DNA of 64,000 bases from Dongia_A sp044226685. GTDB lineage: Bacteria; Pseudomonadota; Alphaproteobacteria; Dongiales; Dongiaceae. The position numbers and the translations under genes were made by a program. The notes below the pieces were generated by a model. The model was not told where the DNA came from. It searched no databases and was given only the letters and a program-made list of their open reading frames with translations. Below are positions 32,534 to 41,240 of this stretch, in pieces. Position 1 is the stretch's first letter; each line of letters begins with the position of its first letter. The stretch is from NCBI GenBank assembly GCA_044226685.1, contig JBGAGP010000010.1, forward strand, positions 1-64,000. Direction: 5' to 3'.

Positions 32534-34860
32534 CTGGCCTTCCCTCTGCCGAGGCGCAACGCATTGCCGATCACCAGGATCGACGAGGACGACATGGCCA
32601 ACGCCGCGACCAGCGGGGTCACGTAGCCGAGGACGGCCAGCGGCACCGCGGCCAGATTGTAGCACAGCGCCAGCGCCAGGTTCTGCCGCATCAGCCGGTC
32701 GGCGGCGCGCGCCAGCGCCACCGCCTGCGGCACCGCCAGCAGCGACGCACCCTGGAACACGATGTCGGCCGCCGCCTGGCTGATATCGGTGCCGGTGGCC
32801 GGCGCCATCGAGACATGCGCCGCGGCCAGGGCCGGCGCGTCGTTCAAGCCGTCGCCCACCATCAGCACGCGCCGGCCCTGCGCTGTCAGCGCCTGCAGAT
32901 GGCGCAGCTTGTCGGCCGGCGAGACGCCGCCTTGCCAATGCTCGATGCCGAGGCGCGCGGCAACGGCGCCGACGGCGGCGGGGCGGTCGCCGGAGCAGAT
33001 CTCGACGGCGCAGCCGGCATCGCGCAGGCGCCGCACTGCCGCGCGGGCGTCGGGGCGCAGGTCGTCGGCGAAGGCGAAACGCGTCGGCGCCAGGCCGGGA
33101 CCGCAGAGCCACAGCGACAATGCCTCGCTGCCGTCGTCGGGCACGCCGACGAAAGCGTGGCTGCCCAGGCGCCAGATTCCGGCCGGCGTCGGACATTCCA
33201 GGCCGCGGCCGGGAATCTCGGCCACTTGGTCGGCTGCCGCGGCGTCGGGCGCGGCGCGACGGATCGCCCGGGCCAGAGGATGCCGGCTGCCCGCCGCGAT
33301 TGCCGAGGCCCGGGCCAGCAAGGCCGGATCGATGCCCGGCGCCAGCTTGAGGTCGCCGCTGGTGAGGGTTCCCGTCTTGTCGAAAACGACGGTGTCGATC
33401 TCGCGCAGCCGCTCCAGCGCATCGCCGGATTTGAGCAGGATGCCGCCCTTCATCAAGCGCTGACTGGCCACCACCTGGACCACCGGTACCGCCAGCGCCA
33501 GGGCGCAGGGGCAGGTGATGATCAGCACCGCCACGGCGATGAGCAGGGCCGGCTGCCAGGTGATGCCGCCGATCAGGATCCAGGCGAGGAAAGTGAGCAG
33601 CGCCGTCAGGTGCACCACCGGCGAATAGTACCGCGCCACCCGGTCGGCGATCCGCACGTAGCGGCCGCGGCGCGCCTCGGCCGCCTCCATCAGGCGGATG
33701 ATCTCGGCCAGCAGAGTCCCGTTGCCGGCCTGGCGGGTGACGATGCGCAAAGGCGCCGTCAGATTCAGCGTGCCGGCATAGACCTCGTCGCCGGCGCCGC
33801 GCGTCGCCGGCGCCGATTCGCCGGTCAGCAGGCTGAGGTCGAGGTCGCTGGTGCCGCTTTCCACCACGCCATCGACGGGCACGCGGCCCCCCGCCGCCAC
33901 CAGGACGCGCATGCCGGGGCGGATCGACCCCGGCGGCAGGTCGCGGGTGCGGCCGTCGTCGTCGAGCACCGTCGCCGCCGTGGCGCCGAGCGCCGTCAAC
34001 TGCTCCGCCGCGAGCCGGGCGCGCGCCCTGGCGCGGCGGTCCAGATAGCGGCCGATCAGCAGGAAGAACAGCAGCGTGACCGCGGAATCGAAATAGGCAT
34101 GGGCGCCGCCCTCGAAGGTTTCGAACAGGGAGATGGCCGGTGCCAGGATGATGGCGAGCGAAATGGGCACATCCATGTTGGAGCGCCGCGCGCGGAGCGC
34201 GCCGAGCGCCGAGCGGAAGAAGGGCTGGCCGGAATAGAAGATCACCGGGATGGCGATCAGCGCCGAGATCCAATGGAACAGGTCGCGGGTGCCGGGCTCC
34301 ATGCCTTCCGCGTTGCCGGCCCAGACCGAGACCGAGAGCAGCATGATGTTGCCGGCGGCGAAGCCCGCCACCGCCATCGCCCGCAGCAGCGCCTTGCTTT
34401 CGGCGTCGTCGGCCGATTTCAGCATGGCGGCGTCGAAGGGGACGAGGCGGTAGCCCAGCCGCTGCACGAGATCGATCAGCGCGGCCGGATCGGCTTCGCT
34501 CTTGCGCCAGGCCAAGGTCAGGCGGCGGGTGGAGAGACTGACGCGGGCCTGGATCACGCCCGCTTCGCGCAGCAGTGTCTGCTCGATGAGCCAGACGCAG
34601 GCGCCGCATTGCAGGCCCTCGATCATCAGGGAAAGCTGCGCCGTGCCGTCGCCCCGGTCGACGATCCAGGCGCCGGGATCGGCGGCGGCGCGGGTTTCGT
34701 CCGGCCGGGGGCGCTGCGCCGGATTGTCGAGGCTGCGCCGCTCGTAGTAGCGGCCGAGGCCAAGCGTGTTGATCAGGGCATAGGCGCCTTCGCAGCCGTG
34801 ACAGCAGAAGCGGCCGCCGCCGGTGACGGCGTCGCCGCAATGCAGGCACGCGGCGCTCAT
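32530..34860 (-). CDS. ccoI: Copper-exporting P-type ATPase for cbb3 assembly (FixI)
   Basis: A 776-residue P1B-type ATPase delivering copper for cbb3 maturation. The N-terminus has a cysteine-rich zinc-ribbon-like stretch (CLHCGDAVTGGGRFCCHGCEG) - quoted parts: CLHCGD and FCCHGCEG - then a heavy-metal domain with CGAC. The membrane metal site CPCAL, phosphorylation DKTGT, and the hinge 'VGDGLNDAPALAAAHVSMA' are present. Eight helices are expected. Four-base overlaps link it to ccoH upstream and ccoS downstream. Substrate Cu(I) is known for the family. Confidence 0.9.
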   Translation of the reverse strand: MSAACLHCGDAVTGGGRFCCHGCEGAYALINTLGLGRYYERRSLDNPAQRPRPDETRAAADPGAWIVDRGDGTAQLSLMIEGLQCGACVWLIEQTLLREAGVIQARVSLSTRRLTLAWRKSEADPAALIDLVQRLGYRLVPFDAAMLKSADDAESKALLRAMAVAGFAAGNIMLLSVSVWAGNAEGMEPGTRDLFHWISALIAIPVIFYSGQPFFRSALGALRARRSNMDVPISLAIILAPAISLFETFEGGAHAYFDSAVTLLFFLLIGRYLDRRARARARLAAEQLTALGATAATVLDDDGRTRDLPPGSIRPGMRVLVAAGGRVPVDGVVESGTSDLDLSLLTGESAPATRGAGDEVYAGTLNLTAPLRIVTRQAGNGTLLAEIIRLMEAAEARRGRYVRIADRVARYYSPVVHLTALLTFLAWILIGGITWQPALLIAVAVLIITCPCALALAVPVVQVVASQRLMKGGILLKSGDALERLREIDTVVFDKTGTLTSGDLKLAPGIDPALLARASAIAAGSRHPLARAIRRAAPDAAAADQVAEIPGRGLECPTPAGIWRLGSHAFVGVPDDGSEALSLWLCGPGLAPTRFAFADDLRPDARAAVRRLRDAGCAVEICSGDRPAAVGAVAARLGIEHWQGGVSPADKLRHLQALTAQGRRVLMVGDGLNDAPALAAAHVSMAPATGTDISQAAADIVFQGASLLAVPQAVALARAADRLMRQNLALALCYNLAAVPLAVLGYVTPLVAALAMSSSSILVIGNALRLGRGKAR

Positions 34861-35360
34861 TTGGTGAACAGGCGCTCGCTCTTCTGCCAGCTGTGCTCGC
34901 TGTCGCGGGCGACGATGCGGATTTCCCAGTTGCCGGGCGCCGGCAAGCTGACGTCGGAGACGTAACGGCCGTTGCCCTCGCCGTCGAGAGTCAGGTTCAC
35001 ATCCATGCCGGCATTGCTCGGCCGCAACAGATGGGCCTCGACTTTCAGGCCGTCGATCGGCCGCTCCAGCTTATCGGCGAACAGCACGGTCAGCGCGCGC
35101 TTGCCGTCGACCGGCTCGGACAGCGAAATCTCGCCGCGCCAGCCGAGCTTCTCCTGCGCCGCGGCGGCCTCCAGGCTCTGGTTGTAGTGCAGGCCGACCT
35201 CGTAGGCATGGTCGGTCTCCAGCCCGCTGAAGCTGCTGCTGGCGAAATAGATCAGCGCGCCGTTGACGGCGATCACAATCGCGAAGCCGCCGACGAACAT
35301 CCAGGGGATGAGCTTCGACCAGCGCGGCGGCTGGCCGCCGCCGGAACCGCCGCCCGTCAT
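34857..35360 (-). CDS. ccoH: cbb3 oxidase maturation protein FixH/CcoH
   Basis: A 167-residue single-span membrane protein (span about 18-40) with a periplasmic FixH domain: 'GLETDHAYEVGLHYNQSL', 'GKRALTVLFADKLERPIDG' and the terminal strand set. It works with CcoI in assembly of CcoP/CcoN. The start MTGGGSGGG is chosen because it lies one base after the ccoG stop; the longer frame overlaps ccoG. Its stop overlaps ccoI by four bases. The N-terminus is Gly-rich. Confidence 0.85.
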   Translation of the reverse strand: MTGGGSGGGQPPRWSKLIPWMFVGGFAIVIAVNGALIYFASSSFSGLETDHAYEVGLHYNQSLEAAAAQEKLGWRGEISLSEPVDGKRALTVLFADKLERPIDGLKVEAHLLRPSNAGMDVNLTLDGEGNGRYVSDVSLPAPGNWEIRIVARDSEHSWQKSERLFTK

Positions 35361-35361
35361 C

Positions 35362-36771
35362 CTATTTCCCGGGACCGCTGAAGATCGCATCATGGCGGCT
35401 CTCCTCCTTGGTCTCGACATTCTGGATCGTCACGCCGATGGATGTCGAGCGCTCGGAGATGGCGGCACGGGGGACCTTCGCCAGGAGGCGGAAAGTCCCC
35501 ACGGAATCTCCGGGAACCTCGACGGTGTCGCCCTCGTGGCCGACCAGCTTGAAGCTGAGCTCGCCGATGCCTTCGAAACGGATCTGGTAGTGCTGCGGCT
35601 GGCGCAGCTTGTTCGAGATCTTGAGGCTGTAGCCGTTCTGGATGTCGCCGCTGGACAGCTTGACATAGAGCGGCGCGCGGTCGGCCAGCAGGGTCACGTC
35701 GAGTTGCGAGCGCATGGCGAGGCTCACCGCCATGCCGATGGCGACCGCCAGGAACACGCCGATATAGATGAGGGTGCGCGGGCGGATGAAGTGCCGCGGC
35801 ACCGGCTGCTCGCCGCGCGCCAGCGCCGCCTGGTCGGAGAGCGAGTCGTAGGTGATGAGGTCGGCGGGCAGGCCGATCTTGGTCATCACCGAGTTGCAGG
35901 CGTCGACGCAAAGCCCGCAGCCGATGCAGGCGAGCTGCTGGCCGTCGCGGATGTCGATGCCGGTCGGGCAGACGCGGACGCACAGCCCGCAATCGATGCA
36001 ATGGCCGCGCTTGCTGAAATCCTCGCCTTTCTTGGCATGGGCGCGCGGCTCGCCGCGCCAGCCGGCATAGGTGACCAGCAGCGAATGCTCGTCGAACATC
36101 GCGCTCTGGAAGCGCGGCCAGGGGCACATGTAGATGCAGACCTGCTCGCGTGCCCAGCCGGCCAGCAGGTAGGTCGTGCCGGTGAACAGCGCGGTGAAGC
36201 CGTAGACCGCCATGCTCGCCTGGCCGGTGAAGATTTCCCGCACCACGGTGGGCGCGTCGTTGAAATACATGATCCAGGCGCCGCCGGTGACTGCGGCGAT
36301 GGCAAGCCAGGCGGCGTGCTTGGCGACCTTGAGCCACAGCTTGCGCAGCGACCACGGCTCCTTGTCCAGCTTGATGCGGGCGTTGCGGTCGCCCTCGATC
36401 CAGCGCTCGACCTGCATGAAGAGGTCGGTCCACACCGTCTGGGGGCAGGTGAAGCCGCACCACACGCGGCCGGCGAGGGAGGTGACCAGGAACAGGCCGA
36501 TGGCGCCGAGGATCAGCAGGCCGGTCAGGTAGTAGACCTCCTGCGGCCAGATCTCGATCCAGAAGAAGTAGGCGCGCCGGCCGCCCATGTCGATGAGCAG
36601 CGCCTGGTCGGGCGCGCCCGGCCCGCGGTCCCAACGCAGCCAGGGGGCGATGTAGTAGATCGACAGCAGGACGGAGAGGGCGGTCCACTTGATGAAGCGG
36701 AACCGCCCGAAAATCCTCTGCGGGTAGACCTTCACCCGGTCTGCATAGAAGGACTGTGTTTCCGTTGCCAT
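35362..36771 (-). CDS. ccoG: cbb3 assembly ferredoxin-type membrane protein CcoG (FixG)
   Basis: A 469-residue inner-membrane protein with about five helices and two 4Fe-4S motifs in 'CIDCGLCVRVCPTG' and 'CIGCGLCVDAC'. CcoG acts as a copper reductase in cbb3 maturation in related bacteria. 'RVWCGFTCPQTVW' is the family membrane motif. The C-terminal ~100 residues form a periplasmic immunoglobulin-like domain. The ATG at MATETQSF is used; earlier frame belongs to ccoP. It follows ccoP by 44 bases. Confidence 0.9.
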   Translation of the reverse strand: MATETQSFYADRVKVYPQRIFGRFRFIKWTALSVLLSIYYIAPWLRWDRGPGAPDQALLIDMGGRRAYFFWIEIWPQEVYYLTGLLILGAIGLFLVTSLAGRVWCGFTCPQTVWTDLFMQVERWIEGDRNARIKLDKEPWSLRKLWLKVAKHAAWLAIAAVTGGAWIMYFNDAPTVVREIFTGQASMAVYGFTALFTGTTYLLAGWAREQVCIYMCPWPRFQSAMFDEHSLLVTYAGWRGEPRAHAKKGEDFSKRGHCIDCGLCVRVCPTGIDIRDGQQLACIGCGLCVDACNSVMTKIGLPADLITYDSLSDQAALARGEQPVPRHFIRPRTLIYIGVFLAVAIGMAVSLAMRSQLDVTLLADRAPLYVKLSSGDIQNGYSLKISNKLRQPQHYQIRFEGIGELSFKLVGHEGDTVEVPGDSVGTFRLLAKVPRAAISERSTSIGVTIQNVETKEESRHDAIFSGPGK

Positions 36772-36815
36772 GATCTCGTTCGTATGCGCAATCGACTCAA
36801 AAGCTAAGTGGCGGC

Positions 36816-37685
36816 CTATTGGCCGCCACCCAGGTTGTGCACGTAGATGGTGACCATCTTTATCCAGTCGTCGCGGATGCGGCCCTGCCAGGCCGGCATC
36901 ACGCCCTGCCGGGGCAGGGTGACCTGGGCGATGATCCCGTCGCGGGTGCCGCCGCCGTACTGCCAGATGGTGTCGTTCAGCGCCGGGGCGCCGAGCTCGA
37001 CATTGCCCTGGCCCTGCTCGCCGTGGCAGGCGGCGCAGTTCTCGGCGAAGACGGTGGCGCCGCGTTCCTTGGCCGCCGCGTCGGCCTCGCCGCCGGACAG
37101 CGACAGGACGTAGTCCGTCACGTCGCCGATCTGTTCCGGCGTCAGGATCTGGTCGGCGCCGAAGCGCGGCATTTCCGAGACACGGGTGTCGGGATCGGCC
37201 GAGCGGATGCCGTGCCGGATGGTCTTCTCGATGTTGGCGAGGTCGCCGCCCCACAGCCAGGAATCATCGGCCAGCACCGGGAAGCCCGGCGTGCCCTGGC
37301 CGCCGGCGCCGTGGCACGGCTGGCAGTTCTCGGCGAAGATGGCGCGGCCGCCGTTCTGGGCGAACTCGGCCAGCTCGGAATCGGCGCTGATCTGGTCGAC
37401 CGAAGCGGCCGCGATCTTGTCCAGCCACACCTTCTGCGCCTCCGCCGCCTTGGCCACTTCGACGGCGTGCTCGGCGTGCGAGTTGTAGCCCATCACGCCC
37501 CTGGTGTAGCCGCTGATGCCCGGCCAGGCCGGATAGACGATCCAATAGCCGATCGACCAGACGATCGTGGCATAGAGCACGTAGACCCACCATTTCGGCA
37601 GCGGGGTATTCAGTTCCTTGATGCCGTCCCACACATGGCCCGTCGTCTCGGTGCCAGTGACTGCATCGCGTTCCTTCTCACTCAT
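36816..37685 (-). CDS. ccoP: cbb3 oxidase subunit III, dihaem cytochrome c
   Basis: A 289-residue membrane-anchored dihaem c-type cytochrome of the cbb3 oxidase. Haem motifs are CQPCH and CAACH. The N-terminal span is at about 32-52 ('YVLYATIVWSIGYWIVYP'). It passes electrons to the CcoN/CcoO core. Overlaps ccoQ by eight bases. A Met ligand segment for each haem can be placed ('SEMPRFG', 'GVMPAW'). Confidence 0.93.
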   Translation of the reverse strand: MSEKERDAVTGTETTGHVWDGIKELNTPLPKWWVYVLYATIVWSIGYWIVYPAWPGISGYTRGVMGYNSHAEHAVEVAKAAEAQKVWLDKIAAASVDQISADSELAEFAQNGGRAIFAENCQPCHGAGGQGTPGFPVLADDSWLWGGDLANIEKTIRHGIRSADPDTRVSEMPRFGADQILTPEQIGDVTDYVLSLSGGEADAAAKERGATVFAENCAACHGEQGQGNVELGAPALNDTIWQYGGGTRDGIIAQVTLPRQGVMPAWQGRIRDDWIKMVTIYVHNLGGGQ

Positions 37686-37851
37686 GATGGTTGCGCTCCT
37701 CTACTTCGGCGCGAAATGGGATCTGGGCGCAGTCCTCGAAATGCCGCTTGTTGCGCGGGCGAAAGGCGTAGAAGCCGATCGCCAGGAAGATCAGCGACAG
37801 CCACACGGTCCACAGCGACCGGGCGAACTCGGCGATGCCGTGCCACTCCAT
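37678..37851 (-). CDS. ccoQ: cbb3 oxidase subunit CcoQ
   Basis: A 57-residue protein, MEWHGIAEFARSLWTVWLSL at its start, with one span (about 12-32) and the basic cytoplasmic tail 'RPRNKRHFEDCAQIPF' typical of CcoQ. It was too short to be obvious but fits exactly between ccoO and ccoP. Its ATG overlaps the ccoO stop by one base, and its stop overlaps ccoP by eight. Confidence 0.9.
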   Translation of the reverse strand: MEWHGIAEFARSLWTVWLSLIFLAIGFYAFRPRNKRHFEDCAQIPFRAEVEERNHHE

Positions 37852-38582
37852 CACTGGCCTCCCGTGTTGGCGTATTCGGGGCGATAGGTCGTGAAGTCGA
37901 CCATGCGGCCCAGGATCTGCAGATAGGCGATCACGGCGTCGAGCTCGGTGACCTTTGCCGGGTCGCCGTCGAGCACGCCCGTCACCGCTTTCGGATAGCG
38001 GCTCTCGAACCCGCTCAAATCGGCGTCCGGCGTCGCCTGGGCGACGAGGTCGGCGGCCGCGTTCTCGATCATCGCGTCGTCATAGGGAACGCCGACGATC
38101 TTCAGCGTCTTCAGGTGATCGGCGATGTTGTCGATCTTGAGCTCGGTCGCCGCCAGATGCGGGTAGCCGGGCATGATCGAATCCGGCACCACCTCGCGCG
38201 GGTTGGTCATGTGTACGACATGCCAGTCGTTCGAGTATTTGCCGCCCACGCGTGCCAGGTCCGGCCCGGTGCGCTTGGAGCCCCACTGGAACGGATGGTC
38301 ATACATGCTCTCCGCCGCCAGGCTGTAATGGCCGTAGCGCTCGGTCTCGTCCCGGAAGGGGCGCACCTGCTGGCTGTGGCAGGTGTAGCAGCCCTCGCGG
38401 ATGTAGATATTGCGCCCGGCAAGTTCGAGCGGCGAATAGGGGCGCACCCCCTCCACCTTCTCGATCGTCTCGCCGATGGTGAAGAGCGGCACGATCTCCA
38501 CCAGGCCGCCGATCGCCACCGTCACGACGATGCCGAGCAGCAGCACCAGGGTCTTGGTCTCGAAGATTTCATGCTTGATCAT
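37851..38582 (-). CDS. ccoO: cbb3 oxidase subunit II, monohaem cytochrome c
   Basis: A 243-residue membrane cytochrome c. The haem motif CYTCH lies in 'EGCYTCHSQQVRPF', the family signature. A membrane anchor occupies residues of about 12-32. It transfers electrons from CcoP to CcoN. The gene follows ccoN by 10 bases. Met ligand region 'PGYPHLAAT' and 'MTNPREVVPDSIMPG' is normal. Confidence 0.93.
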   Translation of the reverse strand: MIKHEIFETKTLVLLLGIVVTVAIGGLVEIVPLFTIGETIEKVEGVRPYSPLELAGRNIYIREGCYTCHSQQVRPFRDETERYGHYSLAAESMYDHPFQWGSKRTGPDLARVGGKYSNDWHVVHMTNPREVVPDSIMPGYPHLAATELKIDNIADHLKTLKIVGVPYDDAMIENAAADLVAQATPDADLSGFESRYPKAVTGVLDGDPAKVTELDAVIAYLQILGRMVDFTTYRPEYANTGGQ

Positions 38583-38592
38583 GATGCGGCCC

Positions 38593-40050
38593 TCACGCCC
38601 GACCCGCAGCCGGCGCGTTCGGCAGGGCGGTCTCCTGCTTCACGTCGCCCTGGATCGTGCGCCAAACGTTGTAGACAAGGATCAGCCCGCCGAGCAGGAA
38701 CAGCACACCACCGCCGGCGCGGATGACGTAGTAGGGGTGCATGGCGGCCACCGTCTCCACGAAGGAGTACTGGAGGAAGCCGAACTGGTCGTAAGCACGC
38801 CACATCAGGCCCTGCATGATGCCCGAGATCCACATCGCGGTGATGTAGAGCACGATGCCGATGGTGGAGAGCCAGAAGTGCCAGGAGACCAGCCGCAGCG
38901 AATAGAGCCGCTCGCGCTTCCACAGCGCCGGCACCAGGTAGTAGATGGAGCCGAAGGACACCATGGCGACCCAGCCGAGCGCGCCGGAATGCACGTGGCC
39001 GATGGTCCAGTCGGTGTAGTGGCTGAGCGAGTTCACCGCCTTGATCGACATGACCGGGCCCTCGAAGGTCGACATGCCGTAGAAGCCGACCGAGACGACC
39101 AGCAGGCGCAACACCGGATCGGTGCGGAGCTTGTCCCAGGCGCCCGACAGCGTCATCAGGCCGTTGATCATGCCGCCCCAGGAGGGCATCCACAGCATGA
39201 TCGAGAAGGTCATGCCGAGCGTCTGCGCCCAATCGGGGAGCGCCGTGTAGTGCAGGTGGTGCGGACCGGCCCAGATGTAGAGGAAGATCAGCGACCAGAA
39301 ATGCACGATCGACAGGCGGTAGGAGTAGATCGGCCGGTTCGCCTGCTTCGGCACGAAATAGTACATCATGCCGAGGAAGCCGGCGGTGAGGAAGAAGCCC
39401 ACCGCGTTGTGGCCGTACCACCATTGCAGCATCGCATCCTGCACGCCGGAGAACAGCGCGTAGCTCTTCACGCCCAGGAACGACACCGGGATCGAGATGT
39501 TGTTGCCGAGGTGCAGCACCGCGACGGTGACGATGAAGGCCAGGAAGAACCAGTTCGCCACGTAGATGTGCGATTCGCGGCGCGTCATCAGCGTGCCGGC
39601 GAAGACGATGAGATACGCCACCCAGACCAGGGTCAGCCAGATATCGACATACCATTCCGGTTCGGCGTATTCGCGGCCTTCGGTGATGCCGAGGAGATAG
39701 CCGGTCGCCGCCAGCACGATGAAGAGCTGGTAGCCCCAGAACACGAACTCCGCGAGGCCGCGGCCGCCGAACAGGGTGGCGCGGCAGGTGCGCTGCACGA
39801 CATAGAGGCTGCAGCCGATGAGGGCGCTGCCGCCGAAGGCGAAGATCGCCGCCGAGGTATGCAGCGGCCGCAGGCGGCCGAAGGTCGTCCACGGCAGATC
39901 CAGGTTCAGCACCGGGAAGGCGAGTTCGAGGGCGATGTAGACGCCCGCGGCGAAGGCGGCCACCCCCCAGAAGATCGAAGCGATGATGAACTGCTTGACG
40001 ACGCGCTCGTTGTACACGGGCGCGGGCGCCGCCATTGCGGTTGTGGTCAT
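38593..40050 (-). CDS. ccoN: cbb3 oxidase subunit I, catalytic
   Basis: A 485-residue, ~12-helix haem-copper oxidase catalytic subunit that reduces oxygen with high affinity. Haem and copper ligand helices are seen: 'RPLHTSAAIFAFGG', 'WYGHNAVGFFLTAGF', 'GPHHLHYTALPDW', 'TIGHVHSGALGW'. The crosslinked Tyr of cbb3 oxidases is consistent with 'FYGMSTFEGP'. It starts inside the stop of a 62-residue membrane gene (four-base overlap). No clear FNR/FixK box was recognised upstream. Confidence 0.95.
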   Translation of the reverse strand: MTTTAMAAPAPVYNERVVKQFIIASIFWGVAAFAAGVYIALELAFPVLNLDLPWTTFGRLRPLHTSAAIFAFGGSALIGCSLYVVQRTCRATLFGGRGLAEFVFWGYQLFIVLAATGYLLGITEGREYAEPEWYVDIWLTLVWVAYLIVFAGTLMTRRESHIYVANWFFLAFIVTVAVLHLGNNISIPVSFLGVKSYALFSGVQDAMLQWWYGHNAVGFFLTAGFLGMMYYFVPKQANRPIYSYRLSIVHFWSLIFLYIWAGPHHLHYTALPDWAQTLGMTFSIMLWMPSWGGMINGLMTLSGAWDKLRTDPVLRLLVVSVGFYGMSTFEGPVMSIKAVNSLSHYTDWTIGHVHSGALGWVAMVSFGSIYYLVPALWKRERLYSLRLVSWHFWLSTIGIVLYITAMWISGIMQGLMWRAYDQFGFLQYSFVETVAAMHPYYVIRAGGGVLFLLGGLILVYNVWRTIQGDVKQETALPNAPAAGRA

Positions 40051-40235
40051 GAATGGTTCTCCCCGGTCTCGGTCGTCAGCACGATCAGGCGGAAAAACAT
40101 GAGGACACTGAAGACCGACAGCAGCAGGCCGAAGAAGCTGAAGCCGCTGTCATGCGCGTGTGCGCTGATATACAGGCCGACCAGCCCCGCAAGACCGAGC
40201 AGGATGCCGCCGAGCCATCTCTGAAGTTCAACCAT
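40047..40235 (-). CDS. 62-residue membrane protein preceding ccoN, unknown
   Basis: Two hydrophobic stretches (about 8-24 and 31-51) separated by 'SAHAHDSG', with a short acidic end (TTETGENHS). Its stop overlaps the ccoN ATG by four bases (ATGA), so it is translated with ccoN and is the first gene of the oxidase operon. It is not one of the standard Cco proteins. A small accessory subunit (comparable in kind to CcoM of Pseudomonas stutzeri) or an assembly factor is plausible. Confidence 0.7.
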   Translation of the reverse strand: MVELQRWLGGILLGLAGLVGLYISAHAHDSGFSFFGLLLSVFSVLMFFRLIVLTTETGENHS

Positions 40236-40299
40236 GTTACCTCCGCATACCCCCAGAATTTGGAACAGAGTGTCGAAACCAACCGAAACCGCGCACCGC

Positions 40300-41121
40300 T
40301 CAATCCTGGTGCACAACCATGTCGCGATAGGCGTGCCAGCTTGCATGACCGATCAACGGCATGGTGACGGCAAGACCGATGCAACCGGTCACCAGGCCGG
40401 CCGCCGTGAACAGCACGATGAGCGCCGCCCAGCCGGTCAGCACGCGCCAGTTCTTCATCGTCGCGTGGACGGAGGTCGCAATCGCCGCGGCCGCGCCGAC
40501 ATCGCGGTCGAGCAGCATGGGAAAAGCGGTGACGCTGATGGCGAAGGACAGCACGGCCAGAATACCGCCCAGGATCGTGCCGACCACGAGGAACGGGATG
40601 CCGTCGGTGGAAAAGACGATCGCCTGCAGGAAACGGTCCCAGCTTGCCGCCGGGCTGCCGAAGAACAGCGCGAAGATAAGGGTGGCGAGGCGGATCCAGG
40701 CGAGCTGGAACAACACCATCACCAGGCCCATGAAGGCGATCTGGCTCGCGTGCGGCTTCCAGGCCAGCGCCACCGTCTCCATGTGGATCGGTTCCTTGCG
40801 CTCCAGCCGCCGGCTGATGTCGTAGAAGCAGATGCCGACGGCGGGCGCCAGGAACATGAAGCCGGCGGCCAGCGGCAGGGCATAGGCGAGGAGATCGACC
40901 TGCCAGAGCAGGCTGACGAGGATGAGGCTGGCGACGGCGATGATGATGCCGAAGGTGAGGCTGATCGAGCGTGCGGCGACGAAATCGCGCCAGCCGAGCT
41001 GCAGCCAGACCCAGGGACGCTCGACATCGATGACGCGCACCGGCCGCGCCAGGACGACCTCGATCGCCTGCTGTGCCGTGCCCTCTCCCGAGATCGACGG
41101 ATCGCTACTAGACTCTGACAT
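40300..41121 (-). CDS. DUF2189 membrane protein
   Basis: A 273-residue protein with six or more helices, in the DUF2189 family, often found near cytochrome oxidase genes. Function is not established. Seen: 'RDFVAARSISLTFGIIIAVA' and 'ERKEPIHMETVALAWKPHA' typical of the family. The ATG at MSESSSDP is taken over a GTG five codons earlier. It lies 64 bases before the small ccoN-leading gene on the same strand, which may mean readthrough. Confidence 0.75.
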   Translation of the reverse strand: MSESSSDPSISGEGTAQQAIEVVLARPVRVIDVERPWVWLQLGWRDFVAARSISLTFGIIIAVASLILVSLLWQVDLLAYALPLAAGFMFLAPAVGICFYDISRRLERKEPIHMETVALAWKPHASQIAFMGLVMVLFQLAWIRLATLIFALFFGSPAASWDRFLQAIVFSTDGIPFLVVGTILGGILAVLSFAISVTAFPMLLDRDVGAAAAIATSVHATMKNWRVLTGWAALIVLFTAAGLVTGCIGLAVTMPLIGHASWHAYRDMVVHQD

Positions 41122-41240
41122 GAGTATTGCCGACACCCCTCACCGATCGGCCCGCAATCTACCTGCGATGCGTTTCCACAGGACTGCGACAGGACGACCT
41201 GCGACAAACCGTACGCCAAGTATGTTAAAAGAATACCGCA

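Noticed and set aside
40236..40299. FNR/FixK box upstream of the cbb3 operon
   Set aside because: No TTGAT-N4-ATCAA-like sequence was found in this gap or in 41122-41240, although such a site is common for this operon.
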